Below, one piece after another: positions 23,095 to 32,321 of a DNA stretch of 64,000 nucleotides. The position numbers and the translations under genes are program-made. The stretch lies in the NCBI RefSeq assembly GCF_965139335.1, contig NZ_CBCSEL010000003.1, one strand, 5' to 3'. The notes under the pieces were generated by a model. It was not told the origin of the DNA. It saw only the letters and a list, made by a program, of their open reading frames with translations, and did not search any database. The DNA is from Catellicoccus marimammalium (GTDB lineage: Bacteria > Bacillota > Bacilli > Lactobacillales > Catellicoccaceae). Position 1 is the first letter of the stretch, and the number at the start of each line of letters is the position of its first letter.

Positions 23095-25711
23095 ATTTTG
23101 CATCATACCAAGTTTTGCCATAAGAACTATCTGTTACTAAAGGTACGGATAATTTCACCGCTTCATCCATCGTTTTTTCCACTAGTGCTTGAACTGCTTC
23201 TAAATCTTCAGGATGAACTTCTAAAATGACCTCATCGTGTACTTGTAATAATAAATGTGCTCGATAATTACTATTTTCTAGCTCTTTTGCCATTTTATTC
23301 ATCGCGATTTTCAATATATCCGCAGCACTTCCTTGGATTGGACTATTAATCGCTGTTCGTTCTGCAAAACTACGAACATTAAAGTTGCGACTATGAATAT
23401 CTGGTAAATAACGACGACGAGCAAATAATGTTTCTACATACCCATCTTCTTTCGCTTTTTCTACAATCGCATCCATGTAGCGTTTTACTCCTGGATAGTG
23501 ATGGAAATATTGATCAATAAAGGCTTTCGCTTCTTTTCTTGTAATTCCTAAGTTTTCACTTAATCCATAGTCACTAATTCCATAGACCACACCAAAGTTC
23601 ACAGCTTTCGCTTCTCGGCGCATTTTTGGTGTAACTTCTTCTCCTGGTAAAAGATGGAAAATACGACGTGCTGTACTATCATGAATATCTTCTCCATCAC
23701 GGAAAGCTTGTTCTAGACTAGCATCTTGGCAAATAGAAGCTAAGACACGAAGTTCAATTTGTGAATAATCAGAAGTTAAAATATACCAATCTGGATTTTC
23801 TGGCACAAAAGCTTTACGGATTCGTTTTCCTTCTTCCATTCGTACAGGAATATTTTGTAAGTTTGGATCTACAGAACTTAAACGTCCAGTTTGCGTTAAC
23901 CCTTGCATGTAACGAGTATGTACTTTTCCATCTGCATGTACTTGTTTTAATAAGCCCGTAACATAAGTAGATTGTAATTTACTCCATTGACGATAGGTTA
24001 AAATATCACGGACAATAGGATAATCAGGTTCCAATTTTTCTAAAACATCTACCGAAGTAGAGTATCCTGTTTTGGTTCGTTTTAATACAGGAAGACCTAA
24101 TTCATCAAAAAGTACTTCTCCTAGTTGTTTTGGTGAATTTAAATTAAAGCTATGACCTGCTTCTGCGTAAATTTTTTCTTCAATCTCTTTAATTTGTGCA
24201 CCTAGCTCTGCTTCTTGCGCTTTTAATTGTTCCACATCGACTTTAATTCCACGATATTCCATTTTTGCTAGAACAAAAGCTAACGGAACTTCCATTGTTT
24301 CATAAAGCGCCATTTGATTTTTCTCTTCTAATTGAGCACGCATTTTCGGAACGATTTCAGCAAAAGCTTTGACTTTATTGGCCAGATGAGAAGATAAAAT
24401 TTCTTCTTCTGGAATTGCACGTTTCGCTCCTTTGCCATAGATCTCTTCTTCATTGGCTACGCGAGAAACGTCATAATATTCAGTTAAACTTTCTACATCG
24501 GAACTGTCATTTAATGTATCTAAAAGATAAGAACCAAGATAAATATCTTCGACCTTTTCTCCAAGAGTTATTCCTTCTTTTTGTGCTAAAACCCAATGTT
24601 TTTTCACGTCAAAGAACCATTTTTTCTCATCATTGGCTAAAAATTGTTGGAATACTTCTTCTTTGATTAAGTCTGGTTTTCCAACATAAATCGTTTCTTG
24701 ATCTCCCCAAGCGAGTCCAATTGGAGTCGCTGTATGATAATTTTCTTCAAACAACTCCAAATGAACGACTTGATTTTCATGGAACATCTCTGCGGTTACT
24801 TGGTCTACCCATTGATATTGAGTCTTTTCTACCGCCACTTTTGGTCGATCCATCGCTTTTAAAAATTGTTTGAAATCTAATTTCTCATATAATTCAATCA
24901 ACGCTTCTGTAGCGACAGGTTTTGTTTTAATATCTTCTAGAGAAAGAGCAATTGGAGCATTCGTTTCAATCGTTGCAAGCTCTTTTGATAAAAAGGCTTG
25001 TTCTTTATCTGTAATCAAATGCTCCTTCATTTTACTTTTCTTCAATTCATCAATGTGCTCATATAAGTTTTCTACAGAATGATATTGAGTCAGTAATTTA
25101 ATCGCTGTTTTTTCTCCTACTTTTGTTACCCCAGGGATATTATCGGAAGTATCTCCTGCTAGTCCTTTTAAATCAATGATTTGTTTGGGAGCCAGTTGAT
25201 ATTTTTCAAAAATTGCTTCTGGGGTATACACTTCAACTTCTTTTACCCCTTTTTTCGTCCATTTTACAGTGACATGATCTGTAACTAATTGGAATAAGTC
25301 GCGATCTCCTGTATAGATGACTACTTCTTCTTGACTGGCTTTTTGTGCCATTGTGCCAATAATATCATCGGCTTCATAGCCTTCTAATTCGTAGACAGTT
25401 CCTCCTTGGTCGGCAATTAATTCTTTAATATAAGGTAATTGCTCTAAAAACTCTGGAGGCGTCTTTTTTCTTCCTGCTTTGTATTCACTAAATTGCTCAT
25501 GACGGAATGTTTTTTTACTTTTATCAAAAGCGACTAACCAATAATCTGGTTTTTCTTTTTCTAATAAAGCATCCAACATTAATTTAAAAGAATAAATTGC
25601 GTTAGTATGTAGCCCTTCATGGTTCACGAAACGATCCACTTGTTTTCCTAAGGCATAAAATGCACGATAAGAAAGACTACTTCCATCAATGAGTACTACT
25701 TTTTTACTCAT
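23093..25711 (-). CDS. polA: DNA polymerase I
   Basis: A 872-residue family A polymerase. The N-terminal 5'-3' exonuclease/flap domain occupies ~1-290 (YEADDIIGT and GLAGDTSDNIPGV blocks). The middle 3'-5' exonuclease-like domain (~300-470) appears to lack the metal-binding acidic residues, as in other Firmicutes. The polymerase domain shows motif A DYSQIELRVLA, motif B RREAKAVNFGVVYG and motif C HDEV. It processes Okazaki fragments and fills repair gaps. It overlaps the upstream ybaK gene by 8 bases, the last gene of an overlapping four-gene set. Confidence 0.97.
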   Translation of the reverse strand: MSKKVVLIDGSSLSYRAFYALGKQVDRFVNHEGLHTNAIYSFKLMLDALLEKEKPDYWLVAFDKSKKTFRHEQFSEYKAGRKKTPPEFLEQLPYIKELIADQGGTVYELEGYEADDIIGTMAQKASQEEVVIYTGDRDLFQLVTDHVTVKWTKKGVKEVEVYTPEAIFEKYQLAPKQIIDLKGLAGDTSDNIPGVTKVGEKTAIKLLTQYHSVENLYEHIDELKKSKMKEHLITDKEQAFLSKELATIETNAPIALSLEDIKTKPVATEALIELYEKLDFKQFLKAMDRPKVAVEKTQYQWVDQVTAEMFHENQVVHLELFEENYHTATPIGLAWGDQETIYVGKPDLIKEEVFQQFLANDEKKWFFDVKKHWVLAQKEGITLGEKVEDIYLGSYLLDTLNDSSDVESLTEYYDVSRVANEEEIYGKGAKRAIPEEEILSSHLANKVKAFAEIVPKMRAQLEEKNQMALYETMEVPLAFVLAKMEYRGIKVDVEQLKAQEAELGAQIKEIEEKIYAEAGHSFNLNSPKQLGEVLFDELGLPVLKRTKTGYSTSVDVLEKLEPDYPIVRDILTYRQWSKLQSTYVTGLLKQVHADGKVHTRYMQGLTQTGRLSSVDPNLQNIPVRMEEGKRIRKAFVPENPDWYILTSDYSQIELRVLASICQDASLEQAFRDGEDIHDSTARRIFHLLPGEEVTPKMRREAKAVNFGVVYGISDYGLSENLGITRKEAKAFIDQYFHHYPGVKRYMDAIVEKAKEDGYVETLFARRRYLPDIHSRNFNVRSFAERTAINSPIQGSAADILKIAMNKMAKELENSNYRAHLLLQVHDEVILEVHPEDLEAVQALVEKTMDEAVKLSVPLVTDSSYGKTWYDAK

Positions 25712-26210
25712 CCTCTTCTCCTTCCATTACAATCGGTGCAAACGTAGCATCCACTAAGTCGACAAAAACCTTTGGATCGACTTCTACTTGTAACCCACGA
25801 CGTCCTGCAGAAACGGTAATTGTTTCTAAAGACTGTGCTTGTTCGTCAATATAAGTGGGGAATGTTTTTTTCATTCCTAAAGGCGAACATCCTCCACGTA
25901 CATATCCAGTTAATCCTTCTAATTCTTTTAAGGGTAATAATTCCACTCGTTTATTGTGAGAAGCAACGGCTAATTTTTTTAAATCAATCGTTGCATCTCC
26001 AGGCACTACAGCTACGACAGGACCTGTATCTTTTCCCACTGTAACAATCGTTTTATAAACGTGAGCAAGTTTTTTATCTAATGCTTCTGCGACGTGTTCT
26101 GCATCTAAAGCATCTTCTTTCCAAGCATACTCATGAATCTCATAAGGAATTTTTGCTCGGTCTAATTGTCGCATTGCGTTTGTTTTTTGGATTTTTTTCT
26201 TCTTTGCCAT
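25704..26210 (-). CDS. ybaK: YbaK/EbsC family Cys-tRNA(Pro) deacylase
   Basis: A 168-residue aminoacyl-tRNA editing-domain protein. Family hallmarks are the HVYKTIV block, the VVPGDATIDLKKLA block and the RGGCSPLG loop near the active site. YbaK-type enzymes hydrolyse Cys mischarged on tRNA-Pro. The enterococcal homologue is EbsC. The ATG at 26210 has GAGGAAG 7 bases upstream, placing the first 49 bases inside the 3' end of aroD. Confidence 0.88.
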   Translation of the reverse strand: MAKKKKIQKTNAMRQLDRAKIPYEIHEYAWKEDALDAEHVAEALDKKLAHVYKTIVTVGKDTGPVVAVVPGDATIDLKKLAVASHNKRVELLPLKELEGLTGYVRGGCSPLGMKKTFPTYIDEQAQSLETITVSAGRRGLQVEVDPKVFVDLVDATFAPIVMEGEEDE

Positions 26211-26902
26211 AATTCTTCCTCGATTTGTTTCATTTCATTGGCGGTAAACTGTCCTTCTTCTCGGCAACAGCTTCCTACACTTGCATAGACAAACTGCTCC
26301 TCTAATTCTGGAGCGAGTGCTCGACTCCATTTGCCACAATCTTGCATCACCATTAAGCTAAAAGGAATTTCTGCTTGCGTCCAACGCTCTTGTTCTAACA
26401 AAAGCCAATCGGTATCTTGAGAAAGTCCTAATGGATCTACCGCCATTTTGATTTGTTTAGGTTCTAACTCTAGTAATTCACTTCCAATAGCTACTCGCTG
26501 TTTGGCCTCTTCTCCATAAAGATGCGTACTTACTAAAAGATGTTCTTTTGGCCATTCTCCCCATAGCGGTAAATGTTCTGCGATAAAAGAGCACTCAACA
26601 TCGATATAATCTAGAGGTTGAGTGAGTAAATACGTGTATACTTCTTCTCGTTTCTCTTTTTCTTCTTCATTCACTTCTCTTTTTTCTGTGCGATAAGTAA
26701 CCATCAATTCTTTTTTGGGAAAAGTCGTTTGAAAATCACGAATCACTGCTTCGAAAGCTGTGGGTTGATTTTCTTTTAAAATATCAATTCTCCACTCTAA
26801 AACATCAAAAGGAAGTGAACCTAAACTGGCTTTAAAGCGATGCCATTCTTTAAAATGTAAAATTCGCATGGGAATGACGATTTTTGTTTTTTTGAATTCC
26901 AT
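26162..26902 (-). CDS. aroD: Type I 3-dehydroquinate dehydratase (divergent)
   Basis: A 246-residue shikimate-pathway enzyme that dehydrates 3-dehydroquinate through a Schiff base. Expected residues are present in order: EWR (36-38), TYRT (~69-72), His127 (STH), Schiff-base Lys152 (IKMAV), Arg194 (SRA) and Gln218. The MG-x-x-G loop usual before the Arg is altered to MQDCGKW, and the intervening sequence is divergent, but the catalytic set looks intact. AAGGTG lies ~9 bases before ATG. It overlaps rlmI by 53 bases and ybaK by 49. No other shikimate genes are in the window. Confidence 0.8.
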   Translation of the reverse strand: MEFKKTKIVIPMRILHFKEWHRFKASLGSLPFDVLEWRIDILKENQPTAFEAVIRDFQTTFPKKELMVTYRTEKREVNEEEKEKREEVYTYLLTQPLDYIDVECSFIAEHLPLWGEWPKEHLLVSTHLYGEEAKQRVAIGSELLELEPKQIKMAVDPLGLSQDTDWLLLEQERWTQAEIPFSLMVMQDCGKWSRALAPELEEQFVYASVGSCCREEGQFTANEMKQIEEELWQRRKKSKKQTQCDN

Positions 26903-28049
26903 AAGTGCACACCTTCAAATAATTTCCTTCTTTGTATTGCTTACTTACAACAAAGTCTTTGGGTAAAGAATCAAAGAATAATTCTTCATAATTCCAATGT
27001 TCTTTTTGTAACGTTTCTTCAATCATCGCGCGATAATGAGGTAAAGAAACATTCGCCGCATTGGTAGAACAAATAATGATTCCTCCTTCTTCTTTGACTA
27101 AAGGCAAAATCGCTGCGACAAGTTTCCCATAGTCTTTTGCGACAGAAAAGGTCTTTTTCCCATTACGAGCAAAGCTTGGTGGATCTAAAATGACCATATC
27201 AAATTGGATTCCTTTTTTCTTCGCCCAATCACAATAAGAGAAAATATCCATTACTCGAATTTCATGGTCTTCGGGATTTAATCCATTAATGATAAAGTTT
27301 TCTCTTGTTTTTTCTAAACTGCGACTGGCAAGGTCCACACTAACCGTTTGATAAGCTCCTCCCATCGCTGCCGCAATAGAAAAGGCTCCAGTATAACTAA
27401 AAGCGTTCAATACTTTCATACCACAAGCTTGTCCATCAACTAAGCGACCTCGTACTTCATGTTGATCTAAAAAGATTCCTGTCATCCATCCTTCATCTAA
27501 AGCCACTTCATATTTTACGCCGTTTTCCACAATTGAGAAATGTTCTGGCGCAATATCACCAGAAAAATGTTGGCTCACTGGACGGTCACTTTGGAAGCGA
27601 ATTTTCAAATAACTTCCTTTGACTACATCTTTAAATACTTCTGTAAAAGCTTCTAATAGTAAGAAACGTTGTGTATATAATACCTCATTATAAAAAGAAA
27701 AGACGGCATAATCATTATATAAATCAACAGTTAATCCACCTAGTCCATCACCTTCTGCGTTAAATAGACGAAAGGCAGAAGTAGTATCTTGGTGTGCAAA
27801 ATAATAATCTCTTCTTGCTCTTGCTTTTTTAAATAAACGAGTAAAAAAGGAAACATCTAGTGGTTCTTTTTCTTTCGTTAAAATAAAGCCTGCTGCTTTA
27901 TGTTGTTCACATAAGTAACCATAGCCTAAAAATTGATTTTTTTGGTTATAAAAGGCTTTAAATCCGTTTGGTTCTCCTTCACATTTCGTAATATTTTCGC
28001 GATGAATCATCATCGCTTCTGGATTTTTACGCAAAATCACACGTTCCAT
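26850..28049 (-). CDS. rlmI: Class I SAM-dependent rRNA methyltransferase, RlmI-like
   Basis: A 399-residue protein. It has an N-terminal PUA-like RNA-binding domain (~1-75), a linking EEHD-like domain and a C-terminal Rossmann methyltransferase with the SAM motif NAFSYTGAFSIAA and the catalytic-site motif DPPSFAR. RlmI methylates C1962 of 23S rRNA at C5. Firmicute homologues are assumed to do the same but are less studied. It is the first gene of the rlmI-aroD-ybaK-polA overlapping set, with GGAGGG upstream of the ATG. Confidence 0.85.
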   Translation of the reverse strand: MERVILRKNPEAMMIHRENITKCEGEPNGFKAFYNQKNQFLGYGYLCEQHKAAGFILTKEKEPLDVSFFTRLFKKARARRDYYFAHQDTTSAFRLFNAEGDGLGGLTVDLYNDYAVFSFYNEVLYTQRFLLLEAFTEVFKDVVKGSYLKIRFQSDRPVSQHFSGDIAPEHFSIVENGVKYEVALDEGWMTGIFLDQHEVRGRLVDGQACGMKVLNAFSYTGAFSIAAAMGGAYQTVSVDLASRSLEKTRENFIINGLNPEDHEIRVMDIFSYCDWAKKKGIQFDMVILDPPSFARNGKKTFSVAKDYGKLVAAILPLVKEEGGIIICSTNAANVSLPHYRAMIEETLQKEHWNYEELFFDSLPKDFVVSKQYKEGNYLKVCTYGIQKNKNRHSHANFTF

Positions 28050-28143
28050 TCATTTCCCTCCTCGTTTGATCTATTCTTTTCTATTATATCATCGTTCTTG
28101 GTGGATTTTTAAAGAAAATATTAGGAATATAAAAAAGAATTGC

Positions 28144-28171
28144 TTGATTTTTAAAAGATGAGTATTATGAT
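28144..28171 (+). promoter_or_regulatory. Predicted sigma-A promoter of ltaS
   Basis: TTGATT (28144-28149) and TATGAT (28166-28171) are spaced by 16 bases, ~62 bases before the ltaS start. Confidence 0.55.
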
Positions 28172-28233
28172 AGTGATACTGTTTCAGTCGAATCAAGGAA
28201 TTTCGAGATTTTAAATAGAAAGAAGGTACTTTT

Positions 28234-30384
28234 GTGAAGAAATTTTCTTTGAAAAAAGTATTGAATACACGAATGGGTTACTTTGCTTTGTTAGCTTTAA
28301 TTACTTGGTTAACAAATATTTATGCCTACTTTACAACATTTAATTTAGGGATTCAAAGTCCATTTCAATACTTTATTTTAATTATTAATCCAATTGCGAC
28401 TACCTTATTATTACTAAGTATTGGTTTATATTGTAAAAAAGGGAAAACTGCCTATATTTTAATGACTACAATTGCGATTTTGATGAACATTCTTCTTTTC
28501 AGTAATGTTGTCTATTATCGTGAATTTTCTGATTTTATTACCGTGAACTCTATTTTAGGGGTAGGAAGTGTAGCTTCTGGTTTGAAATCAGATATTTTCA
28601 AATTAATTCATCCACATGATATTGTGTATTGGATTAGTTATATCGTGATTTTCATTTTATTTGCGACAAAATACTTAAAAGTGGATCAACGTCCATTACC
28701 AAAACGAGTAGCATTTGCGATGAGTAGTTTAGCCGTTTTCATTTTTGGTGCGAACTTAACGTTAGCAGAAATTGACCGTCCTGAATTATTAAGCCGTACA
28801 TTCTCTCATGATTATATGGTGAAATATTTAGGAATTAACGCCTTTACGACTTACGATGGAATTCAAACGTATAAGATTGACCAACGTCGTGCGCAAGCGA
28901 GTGAAATGGATTTAACTCGTGTCGAAAAATATGTAAAAGATCACTATGCTGCACCAAATCCTAAGTACTTTGGTATGGCCAAAGGTCGTAATGTCGTTGT
29001 CATTCACTTAGAAAGTTTACAACAGTTCATTATTGACTATAAGTATAAAGATAAAGACGGAAAACAGTATGAGGTAACTCCATTTTTAAATAAATTATTC
29101 CACGATAAACAAACTTTTGCGTTTGATAACTTCTTCCACCAAGTAGGTTCAGGAAAAACAAGTGACGCAGAAACATTAATGGAAAATTCTTTATTTGGAT
29201 TAAGCCAAGGACCAATTATGGTTCAATTGGGCGGTAAAAATACATTCCAAGCTGCACCAAATATTTTAAAACAAAATGGAAACTATACTTCAGCTGTCTT
29301 CCACGGAAATGATGGTACATTCTGGAACCGTAATGAAGCATATAAACACTTTGGTTTTGATTATTTCTTCGATTCCTCATATTTTGATTTAAACCCAAGT
29401 AATTCTTTCCAATATGGATTACACGATAAATATATGATTAAAGACTCAATCAAATACTTAGAACGTATGCAACAACCATTCTATGTTAAATTCTTAAACG
29501 TATCGAACCACTATCCTTTTGCTCCATTCAAAGGCAAAGAAAGTGGCTTCCCAATCGCAGATACTGGCGATGATACAGTTAACGGATATTTTGCGACAGC
29601 GAACTATTTAGATGAAGCCGTACGCGAATTATTCGATTACTTCAAGAAATCTGGATTATACGACAAATCTATCTTTATCTTATATGGAGACCACTACGGT
29701 ATTTCTAACACTCGTGCGAAAAATGCCTTATCTCCATTATTAGGTAAATCTCCAGAAACATGGACAGACTTTGATGATATGCAAATGCAACGTGTTCCTT
29801 ATATGATCCATATTCCAGGTCAAGATAAAGGATTTATCGACCATACTTATGGTGGACAAGTTGACAATTTACCAACCATCTTACATTTATTAGGAATTAA
29901 CACGAAAAACTATATTGAATTAGGTCAAGATTTATTCTCTAAAGAAAATCAACAAATTGTTGCCTTCCGTAATGGAAACTATGTTACTCCACAATTTACA
30001 TCGATTGATGGAGAAGTTTATTCCAATAAAACTGGAAAACCAATTAAAAAACCAACGAAAAAACAACAAAAAACGATTAATTATGATGCCAAACAAGTAG
30101 AAGAACAATTACAGGTTTCAGATGAAATCAATAATGGAGACTTACTACGCTTTGCTAATAACGGCATCAAACCAGTAGATCCTAGTCAATTTAATTACAA
30201 AGATCAAATGGAACGATTACAAAAAGAGGAAAAAGAAAAAGGTAAGGATTCAACAAGTGTTTATAATAAAAACCACAATCAATCCACTACTTCTTTATTC
30301 CAATCTAAGTCTTACCAAGAGCTCCATGGAAAAACGAAATACTCTACTTCCGAGAACTCTAAAGACAAAGAAGAAGAAAAATAA
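28234..30384 (+). CDS. ltaS: Lipoteichoic acid synthase
   Basis: A 716-residue LtaS-type glycerophosphate polymerase. Five N-terminal membrane helices (~13-175) precede an extracellular sulfatase-fold domain with metal-binding Glu260 (VIHLES), the nucleophile Thr309 (GKTSD) and the DH pair in YGDHYG. An AQAS sequence at ~220-223 resembles the signal-peptidase release site known in Staphylococcus aureus LtaS. A low-complexity charged tail follows residue ~600. It builds the polyglycerolphosphate chain of lipoteichoic acid from phosphatidylglycerol. The start is GTG at 28234 with AGAAGG 8 bases upstream. Confidence 0.95.
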   Translation: MKKFSLKKVLNTRMGYFALLALITWLTNIYAYFTTFNLGIQSPFQYFILIINPIATTLLLLSIGLYCKKGKTAYILMTTIAILMNILLFSNVVYYREFSDFITVNSILGVGSVASGLKSDIFKLIHPHDIVYWISYIVIFILFATKYLKVDQRPLPKRVAFAMSSLAVFIFGANLTLAEIDRPELLSRTFSHDYMVKYLGINAFTTYDGIQTYKIDQRRAQASEMDLTRVEKYVKDHYAAPNPKYFGMAKGRNVVVIHLESLQQFIIDYKYKDKDGKQYEVTPFLNKLFHDKQTFAFDNFFHQVGSGKTSDAETLMENSLFGLSQGPIMVQLGGKNTFQAAPNILKQNGNYTSAVFHGNDGTFWNRNEAYKHFGFDYFFDSSYFDLNPSNSFQYGLHDKYMIKDSIKYLERMQQPFYVKFLNVSNHYPFAPFKGKESGFPIADTGDDTVNGYFATANYLDEAVRELFDYFKKSGLYDKSIFILYGDHYGISNTRAKNALSPLLGKSPETWTDFDDMQMQRVPYMIHIPGQDKGFIDHTYGGQVDNLPTILHLLGINTKNYIELGQDLFSKENQQIVAFRNGNYVTPQFTSIDGEVYSNKTGKPIKKPTKKQQKTINYDAKQVEEQLQVSDEINNGDLLRFANNGIKPVDPSQFNYKDQMERLQKEEKEKGKDSTSVYNKNHNQSTTSLFQSKSYQELHGKTKYSTSENSKDKEEEK

Positions 30385-30414
30385 AATAAGAGAGGTTCCC
30401 TCTCTTATTTTTTT
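30384..30414 (+). terminator. Terminator of ltaS
   Basis: AAATAAGAGAGG (30384-30395) pairs with CCTCTCTTATTT (30399-30410), followed by Ts. Confidence 0.85.
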
Positions 30415-30444
30415 CCTCACTTATTCAACAAAAGGAGTCTGTTT

Positions 30445-31374
30445 ATGAAAAAGAAAAACTTATTTTATACATTCATCATTTTGATGGCTACTCTTTTCTT
30501 TTTAACTGCTTGTGGGAAAAAAGAAGAGAAGAAAGAAATGACCATTACTACTACCTTCTATCCAATGTATTACTTCACAAAAGAAATTGTTGGGGATAAA
30601 GCAGATGTCATTATGCTAGATGGTGGCAAAACAGAAATTCATGACTATGAACCTAGCGCTAAGGATATTGCTCAAATCGAAAATAGTAAACTATTTGTCT
30701 ATAATAGTAACGACATGGAAACTTTTGTGCCTAAATTACTTACTTCTTTACCTAAAGATCATAAAGTAGAAATTGTTGAAGCAGCAAAAGGTATTCCTCT
30801 TCATAAAGCAGAAGCAGAACATCATGAAGAACATGAAGGAGAACATCATCACGATGCCGATCCTCACGTTTGGCTGGACCCTGTCTTAGCGAAAAAAGAA
30901 GTAAAAAATATTTATGATGGTGTCATCAAAGTAGATCCTAAAAATAAAGACTATTACGAAAAAAATTATCAAACGTTAGAGAAAAAATTAGATCAATTGA
31001 ATCAAGATTTTGCGACATCAATGAAAAAATGTCCAAATAAAACGTTCATTACTCAACACGCAGCGTTCTACTATTTAGCTCATCAATATGGATTAACACA
31101 AGAAGCGATTTCTGGTATTGATTCTACCTTAGAACCAAGTCCTAAAAAATTAGCTGAAATCCAAAAATATATGCAAAAACATGATATTCATACGATTTTT
31201 GTCGAAAGTGGATTAAATCCAAAAATTGCAAAATCAATTCAAGAAGCAACCAAAGCTAAATTAGCTACATTAAATACGCTAGAACAAGTCTCAACAAAAG
31301 ACCAAAAAGATGGAATCGATTACTTCTCTATTATGCAAGAAAACCGCAAAGCCTTAGAAAAAGCGTTACAATAA
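30445..31374 (+). CDS. Metal ABC transporter substrate-binding lipoprotein (zinc-type, ZnuA/AdcA-like)
   Basis: A 309-residue cluster 9 (A-I) binding protein. The signal peptide ends in the lipobox LTAC (Cys ~22). A His-rich loop (HHEEHEGEHHHD) precedes DPHVWLDP, the pattern of zinc-specific ZnuA/AdcA proteins. Further ligands would be the His of TQHAAF and an Asp/Glu near the C-terminus. There is no C-terminal ZinT domain, and no permease or ATPase gene is adjacent, so it works with a transporter encoded elsewhere. No AdcR operator is seen in the 30-bp gap after the ltaS terminator, so read-through may contribute to expression. Confidence 0.88.
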   Translation: MKKKNLFYTFIILMATLFFLTACGKKEEKKEMTITTTFYPMYYFTKEIVGDKADVIMLDGGKTEIHDYEPSAKDIAQIENSKLFVYNSNDMETFVPKLLTSLPKDHKVEIVEAAKGIPLHKAEAEHHEEHEGEHHHDADPHVWLDPVLAKKEVKNIYDGVIKVDPKNKDYYEKNYQTLEKKLDQLNQDFATSMKKCPNKTFITQHAAFYYLAHQYGLTQEAISGIDSTLEPSPKKLAEIQKYMQKHDIHTIFVESGLNPKIAKSIQEATKAKLATLNTLEQVSTKDQKDGIDYFSIMQENRKALEKALQ

Positions 31375-31380
31375 TACAAA

Positions 31381-31413
31381 AAAAGAAGCATCCAAAAGTT
31401 GGATGCTTCTTTT
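31381..31413. terminator. Bidirectional terminator between the metal lipoprotein and sdaAA genes
   Basis: AAAAGAAGCATCCAA (31381-31395) pairs with TTGGATGCTTCTTTT (31399-31413). A- and T-runs flank both sides. Confidence 0.9.
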
Positions 31414-31422
31414 CTTATTTTT

Positions 31423-32310
31423 CTATTCTTCTTCGCTAACGTCTTGACCAAAGATTTCAATCTTCATACGACGTCCTGTTGGTGTATCGGCTAAACCACC
31501 CAATCCTGTTTCACGTAATTCAGATGGTAAAGAGCGACCAACTACACGCATCGCTTCAATCACTTCATCGGCAGGAATTTCATTTTCAATTCCTGCTAGA
31601 GCCATGTCCGCACAAATCATCGCGTTCACCGCTCCAATTGTATTACGTTTTACACAAGGAATCTCTACTAATCCTGCTACAGGGTCACAAACTAATCCTA
31701 ATAAGTTCCCCATCGCCATACCAAAGGCATCTGCACTTTGTTTAGGTGTACCACCTGCTACAGCTACTGCAGCCGCAGCACCCATCGCAGAGGCACTTCC
31801 TACTTCTGCTTGACATCCGCCCATCGCTCCAGCAATCATCGCATTATTCGCTACGACCATGCCAAATAAAGCAGCAGTAAATAAAAATTCTAATTGTTGG
31901 TCTTCTGTCCAACCTAATTTTTTCGTTAAAGTAAATAAAATTCCTGGTAAGGTTCCTGTAGAACCAGCAGTTGGTGTAGCACAGACAATACCCATTGCCG
32001 CGTTGACTTCATTTGTTGCTAAGGCATCTTGTACTCCTTGTAAGACTACATCTCCACAAAGAGTATTTCCTTTCGCACGATATTCAGCCATTTTTTTTGC
32101 TCCTCCACCGGTTAAACCTGTAGAGGAAGTTACGCCTTTTGCTCCTTGTTCTGTAGCGGCTTTCATTACACGAAGGTTTTCTTTCATCCCTTCAATAATT
32201 TCATAGCGAGTAGATCCTCGAACTTGTTGTTCTTGTTCAATCATCAACTCAGCAATTGATTTATTTTCACGTTCTGCTCTTTCAAGAATTTCTGCAATTG
32301 TCTCAATCAT
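31423..32310 (-). CDS. sdaAA: L-serine dehydratase, iron-sulfur-dependent, alpha subunit
   Basis: A 295-residue alpha subunit. It deaminates L-serine to pyruvate and ammonia using an oxygen-sensitive 4Fe-4S cluster. Conserved cysteines appear in TLCGD, GGCQAEVGSA, VCDPVAGLVEIPC and nearby glycine-rich helices, as in Firmicute two-subunit enzymes. It lies 11 bases after the beta-subunit gene in the same transcript. Confidence 0.95.
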   Translation of the reverse strand: MIETIAEILERAERENKSIAELMIEQEQQVRGSTRYEIIEGMKENLRVMKAATEQGAKGVTSSTGLTGGGAKKMAEYRAKGNTLCGDVVLQGVQDALATNEVNAAMGIVCATPTAGSTGTLPGILFTLTKKLGWTEDQQLEFLFTAALFGMVVANNAMIAGAMGGCQAEVGSASAMGAAAAVAVAGGTPKQSADAFGMAMGNLLGLVCDPVAGLVEIPCVKRNTIGAVNAMICADMALAGIENEIPADEVIEAMRVVGRSLPSELRETGLGGLADTPTGRRMKIEIFGQDVSEEE

Positions 32311-32321
32311 TGATTTTCCTC

